A DNA stretch of 33,170 nt, from NCBI GenBank assembly GCA_965216725.1, contig CBDCGI010000017.1, positions 1 to 33,170 on the forward strand, given 5' to 3'. The stretch is from JACZUI01 sp965216725 (GTDB taxonomy: Bacteria; Actinomycetota; Acidimicrobiia; Spongiisociales; ZC4RG35). Position 1 is the stretch's first letter. Each line of letters opens with the position of its first letter. Under the pieces are notes generated by a model, which was not told the origin of the DNA, searched no databases, and saw nothing but the letters and a program-made list of their open reading frames with translations. Shown here piece by piece: positions 1-6,824 of the stretch. Both the position numbers and the translations under genes were made by a program.

Positions 1-1
1 G

Positions 2-319
2 ACGACCTTCTCCGAGCTCCAGACCACCTACGTGTTCGACATCGGTGGCCTCGAGATCGATCTTCGAGATCTTCCGTGGGACGGCGAGAACGTGGCTATC
101 GATGCCCACGTCGATGCCGGGCAGATCCAAGTCTTTGTGCCCCCTGGCGTCCGCATCCAAGGAACCGCTACCGCCGACGTCGGCCAGGTCTCGGGACCCC
201 GCGAACGGTCCGCAGGGATAGGTGACCTTCGGGTCGAGTTCAACACGCCGGGCACCCAGGGTGCCGTAGAACTGAATCTCTCGGTCGACGTTGGAGACAT
301 CGACGTCGACATTCGTTAG
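2..319 (+). CDS. LiaF/PspC-like C-terminal domain protein (5' end outside window)
   Basis: The open frame runs in from the left edge; a GTG at 32 is probably internal because the frame stays open upstream with matching sequence. The visible 105 residues form a beta-rich repeat pattern of acidic turns (VDAGQIQVFVPPGVRI, then VDVGDIDVDIR at the end). This is the pattern of the C-terminal domain of LiaF / 'cell-wall-active antibiotic response' proteins and of actinobacterial PspC-domain proteins, where membrane helices lie N-terminal. In those families it senses or buffers envelope stress next to a histidine kinase; that role is inferred. The next gene, 11 nt downstream on the same strand, encodes a small LiaI/DUF5668-like membrane protein, which fits. 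The family call is fairly sure, the function is not. Confidence 0.6.
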   Translation, partial: TTFSELQTTYVFDIGGLEIDLRDLPWDGENVAIDAHVDAGQIQVFVPPGVRIQGTATADVGQVSGPRERSAGIGDLRVEFNTPGTQGAVELNLSVDVGDIDVDIR

Positions 320-330
320 AAAGGTGCAAA

Positions 331-571
331 GTGAAGACACACAAGTTTGACGTCGTCTCGTTTTCTCTCGGGTCTGGTGGTCACAGGGATCGGGCTTCTG
401 TTCCTCATCCCTCAAGACACTTCAGACGTTTGGAGCTTTCTCGGAGACATCGGAGCCTGGTTCTGGCCCACGGTGCTGCTCGCCATCGGCGTAGCGATCG
501 TGGTGCCCGCGTTGGCCTCCACTCGGGATTCAGGTGAGCCCGCCGAGGATCAGTCCGCGGATACTGGCTGA
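331..571 (+). CDS. small LiaI/DUF5668-like membrane protein, apparent frameshift
   Basis: A GTG at 331, preceded by a GAAAGG ribosome-binding site, starts MKTHKFDVVSFSL in one frame. From about 371 the neighbouring frame gives GLVVTGIGLLFLIPQ, a WSFLGDIGAWFWPTVLLAIG helix and a charged tail to the stop at 571. Removing one G from GGG at 370-372 joins the two into a product of about 79 aa. This is the usual architecture of the small LiaI/LiaF transmembrane family: basic 'MKTH.FD..S' start, two helices, W-P in the second. The alternative is a TTG start at 347 giving 74 aa, but this lacks a ribosome-binding site and the conserved N-terminus. The 3' end overlaps the convergent TauE gene by 22 nt. 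The extra G is more likely a sequencing error than a real mutation. Confidence 0.6.
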
Positions 572-1341
572 GGCACGCGAAACGCTCGATAGAGCGTCCG
601 AATCGCAACAAACAAGACGAGAAGCCCGAACACCACCGAGAGTGTCTCTCCCTCCAACGAGAGTGCGATCCGGGACCCGGCCACCGAGCCGACCACCCCT
701 CCAAAACCCGCAACGAGTCCGTCTTCCAGGCGGACTCGATTGTTTCGATAGTTGACAACGGTTCCCGCGATAGCGGTGAGGACGATCGCCAGCAGAGAGG
801 TTCCTTGTGCCTCGTGCTGGCTGAGACCTAAGAAGAACACGGTCGCCGGCACAATCACCACTCCTCCCCCGACCCCGGCAACCCCTGCGAACAAGCCAGC
901 AAGGACACCTATACCGAGCGAGATGGCGGACTCCGCCAGCCCGGCGAGACCTCCCGACCCTTGAAGGGCGTCTGCGCCGGTGATCATTCGTATCGCCGCA
1001 GCCAAAAGCACCACACCGAAGACGAAGCTCAGGTTCCGCACACTCATTCGGTGCATCAAGGAAGCCCCCAGAGTTGAACCGATGATGCCTCCGATACCGA
1101 CCGTGATCCCGACGGCAACATCTATCTCGCCATCCAAGGAGAAGCTGACGGTGCCGGAGACCGCAATCAGCACAATCGCCGCCAGTGACGTGGCGTGAGC
1201 CCGGTGCCGGTCGAAGCCGACCAGCAAGAGCAGCGGCACCAATATGATGCCGCCGCCGACCCCCAAGCCGCCTCCGACGACGCCGGCTGCGAGCCCAATC
1301 AGGACCAGTCTCAACGGCCGGGCCGGGGAAGAGTTAGACAC
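550..1341 (-). CDS. TauE/SafE-family sulfite/organosulfonate exporter-like permease
   Basis: The 263-aa product is almost entirely hydrophobic, with about eight membrane helices. It shows the TauE/SafE hallmark of two related halves, each opening with a glycine-rich helix: GLAAGVVGGGLGVGGGIILVP near residues 17-37, and LAGLFAGVAGVGGGVVIVPA near residues 145-165. Each is followed by an 'HATSLAAIV' or 'AQGTSLLAIV' segment. Family members export sulfite, sulfoacetate or other small anions across the inner membrane; the substrate cannot be read here. The GTG start at 1341 is supported by a -10 box ending 6 nt upstream, implying a leaderless transcript. The 3' end runs into the convergent LiaI-like gene. 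The neighbouring pirin on the same strand ends at 1380, so an operon is possible but the local promoter suggests independent transcription. Confidence 0.85.
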   Translation of the reverse strand: MSNSSPARPLRLVLIGLAAGVVGGGLGVGGGIILVPLLLLVGFDRHRAHATSLAAIVLIAVSGTVSFSLDGEIDVAVGITVGIGGIIGSTLGASLMHRMSVRNLSFVFGVVLLAAAIRMITGADALQGSGGLAGLAESAISLGIGVLAGLFAGVAGVGGGVVIVPATVFFLGLSQHEAQGTSLLAIVLTAIAGTVVNYRNNRVRLEDGLVAGFGGVVGSVAGSRIALSLEGETLSVVFGLLVLFVAIRTLYRAFRVPQPVSAD

Positions 1342-1347
1342 AGACCG

Positions 1348-1353
1348 AGATTA
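1348..1353 (-). promoter_or_regulatory. -10 box (TAATCT) of a leaderless TauE gene
   Basis: On the minus strand TAATCT is followed by CGGTCT and then directly by the GTG start codon at 1341. A TANNNT hexamer 6 nt before a start codon is the standard layout of leaderless promoters in Actinobacteria. No ribosome-binding site is visible. No clear -35 box is seen. Confidence 0.5.
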
Positions 1354-1379
1354 GGTGTCAGGGGGTGACGTGAGTTCGA

Positions 1380-2373
1380 TCAGACCTTTTGTCGGTCGCG
1401 GTGCTCGACCTTGCCGTCGGCGTGGAGTGCGAACCTGCCCTCCTCGCGGGCATGAACCGGGTCGGGCCGTGACCATGGCCAACCGCCGAATTGAGTTCTC
1501 TGGTAATCGAGCACAGCCTGCTGCAGCTCCTCGGGCGTGTTCATGACGAATGGGCCCATCTGGAAAACGGGTGCTCCGATCGGACGTCCTTGAAGTAGCA
1601 GGAACTCCGCCGGTCCGCCCCGATTCTCGATGACTGCGGCTTGGTCTCCAACCAGGCGAGCGCCCACGTCGGACTCGACCGTGGAACCGTCGATGCTGAG
1701 ATCGTCTCCGAGAAAGCAGTAGAGAGTTCGATCTGTCCCGGCCGTAGTCGGGGGAAGTGTGTAAGTCGCTCCGCTCCCAACCCGAATCAGCCATATCGCA
1801 AAGTCGGTGTCGGCACGGGAGGCCCATGAGTCGGGCGGAGGCGAAGGTGGCGTGGACCGACCGAGCTGTCCGGCGATCACATCGATAGACACGCCTGGCG
1901 CCGGAGACACGGTCGGTATGTCCTCGCTCCACAACATTCCGAAGTAGGCGTCGACCATCTTCGATTCCGGGGGAAGATTGAGCCAGATCTGGAAGAGCTC
2001 CAACGGGTTGTCTCTTTCCGGGCTGAGGAGCGGAAACATCTCTGAGTGCATGATGCCGCTGCCGGTTGTCAGCCACTGGACGTCGCCTTCGCCGTAACGG
2101 GCAGTGGCGCCCAGCGAGTCGGAGTGGTCGACGTAACCCCGCCGCACAACGGTCACCGTCTCGAAGCCGCGGTGCGGATGTTGGGGAAAACCCAGGGATG
2201 GTGACGCCGTGGTACATGCTCCAGCCGTCGTGGTATGAGAAATCCGATCCGAGATTTCGCCCATGCAGTGGCTTCACTGGGCCCAACTGGTCATTGCCCG
2301 CCGGGTAGTGGTCGACGTGGTGAACGGTGAAGATGAAGGGGTCCAGCCCCTCCCAAGGAAAGCCGAGCTGCAC
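1380..2373 (-). CDS. pirin family protein (apparent frameshift)
   Basis: The C-terminal 290 or so residues lie in one frame and contain pirin cupin motifs: FPQHPHRGFETVTVV, DHSDSLGATARYGEGDVQWL, GSGIMHSEMF. The N-terminal part (LGFPWEGLDPFIFTVHHVDH, then DGWSMYHGVTIPGF) lies in the neighbouring frame. Dropping one base from GGGGAAAA at 2183-2190 joins them as ...VTIPGFPQHPHRGF..., restoring the metal-binding HPHRGFE core. Pirins are Fe-binding bicupin proteins; some are quercetinases or redox sensors, and the role here is unknown. I chose the GTG at 2373 because AAAGGA lies 4 nt upstream; an ATG at 2517 is in frame but would put the long hairpin at 2451-2500 inside the gene. The 5' end is uncertain. 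Intact length would be about 330 aa, normal for the family. Confidence 0.75.
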
Positions 2374-2450
2374 CAGGTCCTTTGATTGCGCCCATCGTGT
2401 GGGGCAAACGTTAAACGAAGGTTCCGGGATTCCCGACCCGACACCCTCTT

Positions 2451-2500
2451 GTCGAGTGTGCTTGTCCTCTCGCTTTCTGGGTAGGACAAGCACACTCGAC
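2451..2500. terminator. perfect 18-bp inverted repeat between tRNA and pirin gene
   Basis: GTCGAGTGTGCTTGTCCT at 2451-2468 is the exact reverse complement of 2483-2500, with a 14-nt loop. It lies 30 nt past the 3' end of the minus-strand tRNA and before the pirin start, so it is well placed to end or process the tRNA transcript. There is no U-tract on either side, which is common for high-GC actinobacterial terminators but leaves the assignment open. A REP-like element or a regulatory stem-loop for the pirin gene are alternatives. Confidence 0.45.
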
Positions 2501-2529
2501 GGGTTTACCGCCGCCATGGAGGAACGCGG

Positions 2530-2604
2530 TGGGCCCGGCAGGATTTGAACCTGCAACCAACGGATTATGAGTCCGCTGCTCTGACCAGATTGAGCTACGG
2601 GCCC
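2530..2604 (-). tRNA. tRNA with CAU anticodon (elongator tRNA-Met, or tRNA-Ile2)
   Basis: The minus strand folds into a full cloverleaf. The acceptor stem GGGCCCG (2604-2598) pairs with CGGGCCC (2537-2531). The D arm is GCTC...GAGC, the anticodon stem CGGA..TCCG carries loop CTCATAA, and the T arm is GCAGGTTCAAATCCTGC. The discriminator is A at 2530. The next bases are CCG, so the terminal CCA is not fully encoded. An ordinary stem (CGGA/TCCG) without the three G-C pairs of initiator tRNA rules out fMet. Elongator Met and lysidine-modified Ile2 share the CAU anticodon and cannot be told apart with certainty by eye; Met is slightly favoured. Confidence 0.93.
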
Positions 2605-2612
2605 GTCACTGA

Positions 2613-2642
2613 AGGCTACGCCCGCTCCGGACGTTTGTTCAA
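2613..2642 (-). promoter_or_regulatory. sigma70-type promoter of the tRNA
   Basis: On the minus strand TTGAAC (2642-2637) is followed by an 18-nt spacer and TAGCCT (2618-2613). Eight bases then lead to the first tRNA nucleotide at 2604. Start of transcription would fall at or just before the mature 5' end, giving a very short leader, as is usual for bacterial tRNAs. Confidence 0.6.
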
Positions 2643-2687
2643 CTCGTGCCGACCCACCCGACACCGGCACCACTCGACGCGATTTGA

Positions 2688-2720
2688 TAGGTTCGGAACC
2701 CGCGCGCTCGACGAAAGGGG
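2688..2720 (+). promoter_or_regulatory. possible -10 box and ribosome-binding site of the cox operon
   Basis: TAGGTT at 2688-2693 fits a TANNNT -10 box, giving a short leader of about 28 nt. AAAGGGG at 2714-2720 is a strong Shine-Dalgarno site 7 nt before the GTG at 2728, which decides the start. No convincing -35 box is visible, so the promoter part is tentative; the ribosome-binding site is firm. Confidence 0.45.
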
Positions 2721-2727
2721 TCCTCCT

Positions 2728-3228
2728 GTGGAAGTAACGATGACTGTGAACGGACAGGAGGTCTCCGGCGACGTTGAACCACGCACCCTTCTCGTCCATT
2801 TCATCCGCGAAAACCTGCGTCTAACCGGCACCCACGTCGGATGTGAGACCGGATACTGCGGGGCCTGCACCATTCATCTCGACGGGCAACCTGTGAAGTC
2901 GTGCACAATGCTCGCCGTCCAAGCCGACGGCGCAACCATCACCACAATCGAGGGCTTGGCCAGCAATGGCGAACTGCACCCGGTACAGGAAGGTTTCTGG
3001 GAGCGTCATGGCCTGCAATGCGGGTTCTGCACGCCCGGCATGATCATGTCCTCGGCCGCATTGCTCGCCGAGAACGACAACCCCTCTGAGGACGAGATTC
3101 GCCACGGCATCGAGGGGAACCTGTGCCGGTGCACCGGATACCACAACATCGTCCGCGCTGTTGAGTACGCCGGAGCCAAGATGCGAGGTGAAGAGCCCGC
3201 ACCGCCCGACTGGGAGGGAGGTTCCTGA
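2728..3228 (+). CDS. coxS: CO dehydrogenase-type molybdenum hydroxylase, small [2Fe-2S] subunit
   Basis: The 166-aa product is the electron-transfer subunit of a xanthine-oxidase-family molybdenum hydroxylase. The N-terminal plant-type ferredoxin domain holds Cys39, Cys44, Cys47 and Cys59 (CETGYCGACTIH); the C-terminal four-helix domain holds Cys98, Cys101, Cys133 and Cys135 (CGFC...CRC). Together they bind two [2Fe-2S] clusters passing electrons from the Mo centre to FAD. The start is the GTG at 2728 with its AAAGGGG site; the reading frame is open further upstream but would read through the tRNA. The stop overlaps the coxL ATG by one base (TGATG), indicating translational coupling. All cluster ligands are present and the length is typical. 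Confidence 0.92.
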   Translation: MEVTMTVNGQEVSGDVEPRTLLVHFIRENLRLTGTHVGCETGYCGACTIHLDGQPVKSCTMLAVQADGATITTIEGLASNGELHPVQEGFWERHGLQCGFCTPGMIMSSAALLAENDNPSEDEIRHGIEGNLCRCTGYHNIVRAVEYAGAKMRGEEPAPPDWEGGS

Positions 3229-5603
3229 TGGCCACCACGAGTGTGATGGGCGGCGCAGTCCGCCGTCGCGAAGACCCGGCTCTCATCAGGGGCCAGGGCA
3301 CATTTGTCGACGACATGGCCCCGGCACGGACCCTGCAGGTGGCTTTTCTCCGCTCTCCGGTCGCCCGGGCCAAGATAACCGAGCTCGACACGGCGGCGGC
3401 AAAGGCGATGAGCGGCGTGATTGCTGTCTACACCCACGATGACGTCTCACATCTCGGCCCCCTGCTGGCACAGGTACCCATCGGCAAACTCAGGCCGCTA
3501 CTCGCAAACGGCGAGGTAAACCATGTCGGAGAAGCGATCGCCATGGTGGTCGCCGAAGACAGGTACCAGGCTCAAGACGCTGTGGACGCCATAGATGTCG
3601 AGTTCGAAGCCTTACCCGCCGTGATTGACCTCAAGAAGGCGGCCAGCGACGAGGTCAAGGTCCACGACGAGCTCGAGTCGAACGTCATCCACTCTTGGAC
3701 CTATCACGGCTATTGGGAAGCTCTGGGGCTGGAGGACCAGGCACCAGAGGTCGACGCCGCGATCGACGACCCAGATTCGGTCGTGGTTTCTATCGAGATG
3801 ACCAATCAAAGATTGATCCCGGTTGCCATCGAACCCAGATCCGTGATCGCCGAATACCAGCCCGGCTACGGGAGGTTCACGATCCACAGCTCGAGCCAGG
3901 TTCCACACGCCCTGGGTGGAGCCGTCGCCAAGATGTTCGGACTGGTTGCCAGCGACGTTCGGGTCATAGCACCTGAGGTCGGAGGTGGATTCGGTTCCAA
4001 GCTGAATGTGTACAACGACGAGGTTCTCGTCGCGTTCGCCGCCAAGTCTCTAGGTCGGCCGGTGAAGTGGACCGAGACCAGGCGAGAGGCTGCCGGAGCC
4101 ACTATCCACGGGCGGGGATGGCTGGGCACCGCCACCCTTGCCGGAACCAAGGATGGGAAGTTCCTCGGCTACAAACTGGACGCTTTGGCAGATATGGGTG
4201 CGTACACCCAGAACTTCACGGTCGCCATCCCCCTGTTGGGTTTGTGGATCGCCTCCGGTCAGTACAAGCTTCCGATCTCATGGAAGGTCGACTGTGTGGT
4301 GACCAACACGATGACGACCGACGCGTATCGGGGTGCTGGGCGCCCAGAGGCCATCTACTACCTGGAGCGTGTCATCGACGCGTACGCACGAGAAATCGGG
4401 ATGGATCCGATCGAGGTTCGGAAGAAGAACTTCTGGCAGCCAGAGGAGTTTCCGGCGGTGATGGGCTGCGGATTCTCGCTCGACTCCGGGGACTACGAGG
4501 GTGCAGTCGACAAGCTGGTTGACGCCGCCGACTACGAGGGCCTGAAGAAAATGCGTGACGACGCACGCGCCGAGGGCCGGTTGGTGGGTATCGGGATCGG
4601 CTCGTATGTAGAGGTCTGCGGGTTCGGTCCGGCAGTGCTGGCCGAGATCGGGTTCTCTTGGACGAGCTACGGCCTGCCCGCGTCATTCAACGGCTCGGGT
4701 CTGGTGAGGGTCAATCCCGACGCCACTGTGACGGTTGTAACCGGAACCGGCCCAACTGGACAGGGACACGAAACCACGTGGGCCCAGATCGTCGGCGACG
4801 GACTCGGATTACCTGTCGAGAATGTCCGCGTTCTTCACGGCGACACCCAGGAACACCCGATGGGCATCGGCACCTTCGGCAGCCGTTCGATCGCCGTAGA
4901 CGGTGCTGCGACATACGAGGCCACCCAGAAGGTCAAGGAGAAGGCGGCCAAGTTTGCCGCGCATCTCCTGGAGGCGTCGGCCGAGGACATTGTCCTTGCC
5001 GATGGTGGTGCTCATGTGGCCGGCTCGCCCGACAAGCGCATCGAATGGTCCGAGCTGGCAAAAGCGGCCTATCAGGCTCACCTCTGCCCCGAGGACATGG
5101 AGACTGGCCTCGAAGCGCACACGGCCTTCTCCCCCGGCAACGCCACCTGGCCGTTCGGCACCCACCTCGCCGTCGTCGAGGTCGACGCCGACACCGGGAA
5201 CGTCGAGCTGCTGAGGTACGTGTCGGTCGACGATTGCGGGAACATGATCAACCCGATGATTGTCAACGGACAGGTGCACGGTGGCATCGCCCAGGGGATC
5301 GGCCAGGCCATGTTCGAAGATGCCGTCTACGACGAAGCCGGCAACATGCTGACCGGCTCGCTGCTGGACTACCCATTGCCTGCGGCGACCGATCTGCCCT
5401 CGTTCGAACTGAGCCACACGGTGACACCTACGGATGTGAATCCCATGGGCGTCAAGGGCATCGGCGAGGCGGGGACCATCGGATCGGCACACACGATCGT
5501 CAACGCGGTGGTCGACGCTTTGAGCCCACTGGGAGTCAAACACATCGATATGCCGGTGAGGCCGAAACGGGTCTGGGCCGCGATTCAGGAAGCGAGGGGC
5601 TGA
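3228..5603 (+). CDS. coxL: CO dehydrogenase-type molybdenum hydroxylase, large catalytic subunit (form II)
   Basis: The 791-aa product is a full-length Mo-molybdopterin-cytosine-dinucleotide subunit of the xanthine oxidase family. The N-terminal part opens with RREDPALIRGQGTFVDDM and holds the aldehyde-oxidase a/b hammerhead. The Mo-cofactor domain follows, with GGGFGSK near residue 253 and GQGHETTWAQI near residue 507. The active-site loop at residues 366-372 reads AYRGAGR. That is the signature of form II (putative) CODHs; form I enzymes proven to oxidise CO carry AYxCSFR with the Cu-binding cysteine. The substrate is thus not necessarily CO. The late glutamate of the family is seen in GVKGIGEAGTIGSAH near residue 744. 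It sits between coxS (1-nt overlap) and coxM (1-nt gap). No maturation genes (coxD/E/F/G) are visible in the window. Confidence 0.92.
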   Translation: MATTSVMGGAVRRREDPALIRGQGTFVDDMAPARTLQVAFLRSPVARAKITELDTAAAKAMSGVIAVYTHDDVSHLGPLLAQVPIGKLRPLLANGEVNHVGEAIAMVVAEDRYQAQDAVDAIDVEFEALPAVIDLKKAASDEVKVHDELESNVIHSWTYHGYWEALGLEDQAPEVDAAIDDPDSVVVSIEMTNQRLIPVAIEPRSVIAEYQPGYGRFTIHSSSQVPHALGGAVAKMFGLVASDVRVIAPEVGGGFGSKLNVYNDEVLVAFAAKSLGRPVKWTETRREAAGATIHGRGWLGTATLAGTKDGKFLGYKLDALADMGAYTQNFTVAIPLLGLWIASGQYKLPISWKVDCVVTNTMTTDAYRGAGRPEAIYYLERVIDAYAREIGMDPIEVRKKNFWQPEEFPAVMGCGFSLDSGDYEGAVDKLVDAADYEGLKKMRDDARAEGRLVGIGIGSYVEVCGFGPAVLAEIGFSWTSYGLPASFNGSGLVRVNPDATVTVVTGTGPTGQGHETTWAQIVGDGLGLPVENVRVLHGDTQEHPMGIGTFGSRSIAVDGAATYEATQKVKEKAAKFAAHLLEASAEDIVLADGGAHVAGSPDKRIEWSELAKAAYQAHLCPEDMETGLEAHTAFSPGNATWPFGTHLAVVEVDADTGNVELLRYVSVDDCGNMINPMIVNGQVHGGIAQGIGQAMFEDAVYDEAGNMLTGSLLDYPLPAATDLPSFELSHTVTPTDVNPMGVKGIGEAGTIGSAHTIVNAVVDALSPLGVKHIDMPVRPKRVWAAIQEARG

Positions 5604-5604
5604 T

Positions 5605-6465
5605 ATGTATCCACGTGAGTTCGACTACGTCGCACCGACATCACTCGACGACGCCTACGCCGCCCTGGCAGAAGACTCGAAGGTCATGGCCGGTGGGATG
5701 AGTTTGATCCCCCTGATGAAGATGAGGCTCTTCTCTCCTGGAGTCGTCGTCGACATCGGACGGATTCCAGGGCTTGACTCCATCGCGGACAACGGCGATC
5801 ACATCGCCGTTGGAGCACTCGTACGCCACTCCACGACGGCTTCTGACCCCAGCATCGCGGCGCACGCCACAGCGCTGGGTCAGGCCGCCGCATTGACTGG
5901 CGACGTTCAAGTGAGGAACAGGGGCACCACCTGCGGTGCCCTGGCACATGCGGACGTCGCAGCCGACCAGCCCGCGGGAGCATTGGCCTGTGGAGCGACC
6001 ATGATCGCTTCGTCCTCGGGAGGCAGTCGAGAAATCGCCGCAGCCGACTTCTTCGTCGACTCTTTGACTTCTGCACTGGAGCCCAACGAGATCCTCACGG
6101 AGATCCGCATTCCCAAGGCGGGTACCGGCGAGGGTTCCGCATACGACAAGCTGGGCCGTCGCGGGGGACGTTCCGACTACGCGGTCGCCGGAGCGGCGGC
6201 TTGGGTGAAGAAGTCGAACGGTTCCGTTGAAGACGCCCGCGTTGCGGTGACCGGTGTCGGCACCAAGCCGGTGTTGGCGGAGTCGGTGGCCGAGGCATTG
6301 ATCGGAAGTGACGGGTCGGACGCCGCCGTCGCTGCCGCGGCTGAGCACGCGGTGGATGGTGTCACAGTCCTCGAAGACCTCTACGGCTCGGAGGAATACA
6401 AGGCGCATCTGGCAAAGGTCTACGTGGCGCGTGCGGTGAAGGCCGCCCTGGCGGCAGCCGGCTAG
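5605..6465 (+). CDS. coxM: CO dehydrogenase-type molybdenum hydroxylase, medium FAD subunit
   Basis: The 286-aa product is the FAD-binding subunit, which takes electrons from CoxS and hands them to the respiratory chain. The first FAD motif is AGGMSLIPLMKMR at residues 29-41. The second (RNRGTTCGALAHADVAAD from residue 104) aligns with the usual RNRGTIGGSLAHADPAAD but has Thr-Cys-Gly-Ala where Ile-Gly-Gly-Ser is normal, putting a cysteine (Cys110) beside the flavin. The C-terminal domain contains KLGRRGGRSDYAVAGAAAW, also typical. It starts one base after the coxL stop and is the last gene of the operon. The S-L-M order is the one generally seen with form II enzymes; form I operons run M-S-L. 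Confidence 0.9.
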   Translation: MYPREFDYVAPTSLDDAYAALAEDSKVMAGGMSLIPLMKMRLFSPGVVVDIGRIPGLDSIADNGDHIAVGALVRHSTTASDPSIAAHATALGQAAALTGDVQVRNRGTTCGALAHADVAADQPAGALACGATMIASSSGGSREIAAADFFVDSLTSALEPNEILTEIRIPKAGTGEGSAYDKLGRRGGRSDYAVAGAAAWVKKSNGSVEDARVAVTGVGTKPVLAESVAEALIGSDGSDAAVAAAAEHAVDGVTVLEDLYGSEEYKAHLAKVYVARAVKAALAAAG

Positions 6466-6489
6466 ACCCCACCCAACCCTCGTCCCCCC

Positions 6490-6538
6490 TTTTGTGGGTC
6501 GGATCGTGCCCCCTCAGGGCGCGATGCGACCCACAAAA
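6490..6538. terminator. long near-perfect stem-loop after the cox operon
   Basis: TTTTGTGGGTCG (6490-6501) pairs perfectly with CGACCCACAAAA (6527-6538). After one G-G mismatch the stem continues with ATCGTGCCC against GGGCGCGAT (one G-U wobble), closing on a 5-nt loop (CCTCA at 6512-6516). It lies 24 nt after coxM and 16 nt before the next ATG. The U-run is on the 5' arm rather than after the 3' arm, so it is not a classical intrinsic terminator on either strand. It may still stop or protect cox mRNA, or act on the promoter of the zinc-finger gene, whose -35 region it overlaps. Confidence 0.5.
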
Positions 6539-6542
6539 CGAA

Positions 6543-6548
6543 TATGGT
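6543..6548 (+). promoter_or_regulatory. -10 box (TATGGT) of the leaderless zinc-finger/two-component operon
   Basis: TATGGT is followed by exactly six bases and the ATG at 6555, the leaderless layout also seen at three other genes in this window. No Shine-Dalgarno site is visible. The matching -35 position falls inside the right arm of the stem-loop at 6490-6538. Confidence 0.5.
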
Positions 6549-6554
6549 GCCGGT

Positions 6555-6824
6555 ATGGACAACGCACCTTGTGAACACTTCGCCGCGCTCGTCGAGCCGG
6601 CCAAACCCCGCGGTCCCCGCCACTGCCAGCAATGCGTCGACATGGGCGACACCTGGGTACACCTCCGAGCCTGCCTCGGGTGCGGTCAGATCGGTTGCTG
6701 CGACCAATCCAAGAACACCCACGCCCGGAAACACTGGGAAGAGCAGGGCCACCCCTTGATTCAGTCGGCGGAGCTCGGTGAGACCTGGCGGTACTGCTAT
6801 CCAGACGAGTTGATGCAGTGGTAG
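6555..6824 (+). CDS. UBP-type zinc finger protein
   Basis: The 89-aa product is essentially one ZnF-UBP domain, the fold that in eukaryotic deubiquitinases and HDAC6 binds the free ubiquitin C-terminus. The expected metal ligands are in order: Cys6, His8, Cys24, Cys27, Cys40, Cys43, Cys48, His56, His60 and His66 (CEH..., CQQC, CLGCGQIGCC, HARKHWEEQGH). That is enough for the usual three zinc ions. Stand-alone UBP fingers are known in many bacteria, but their ligand is not established. Here the stop codon overlaps the GTG start of a response-regulator/flavoprotein fusion by 7 nt, so the finger is co-translated with a signalling pair. A role as a protein-protein adaptor or redox/metal-sensitive module for that pair is inference. 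Confidence 0.88.
   Translation: MDNAPCEHFAALVEPAKPRGPRHCQQCVDMGDTWVHLRACLGCGQIGCCDQSKNTHARKHWEEQGHPLIQSAELGETWRYCYPDELMQW

Noticed and set aside
1351..2799. 482-residue open frame on the minus strand covering pirin, tRNA and coxS upstream region
   Set aside because: It reads through the tRNA gene and matches pirin only in its middle; the C-terminal part is out of frame with the pirin end. It is a by-product of the frameshift and high GC.
4658..5701. 347-residue plus-strand frame and a 244-residue minus-strand frame within coxL
   Set aside because: They are Arg/Gly/His-rich shadows of coxL in other frames; coxL itself is intact and conserved across the region.
6490..6538. Classical intrinsic terminator
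   Set aside because: The U-run lies on the 5' arm, so neither strand gives stem plus downstream U-tract; kept only as a stem-loop of uncertain role.
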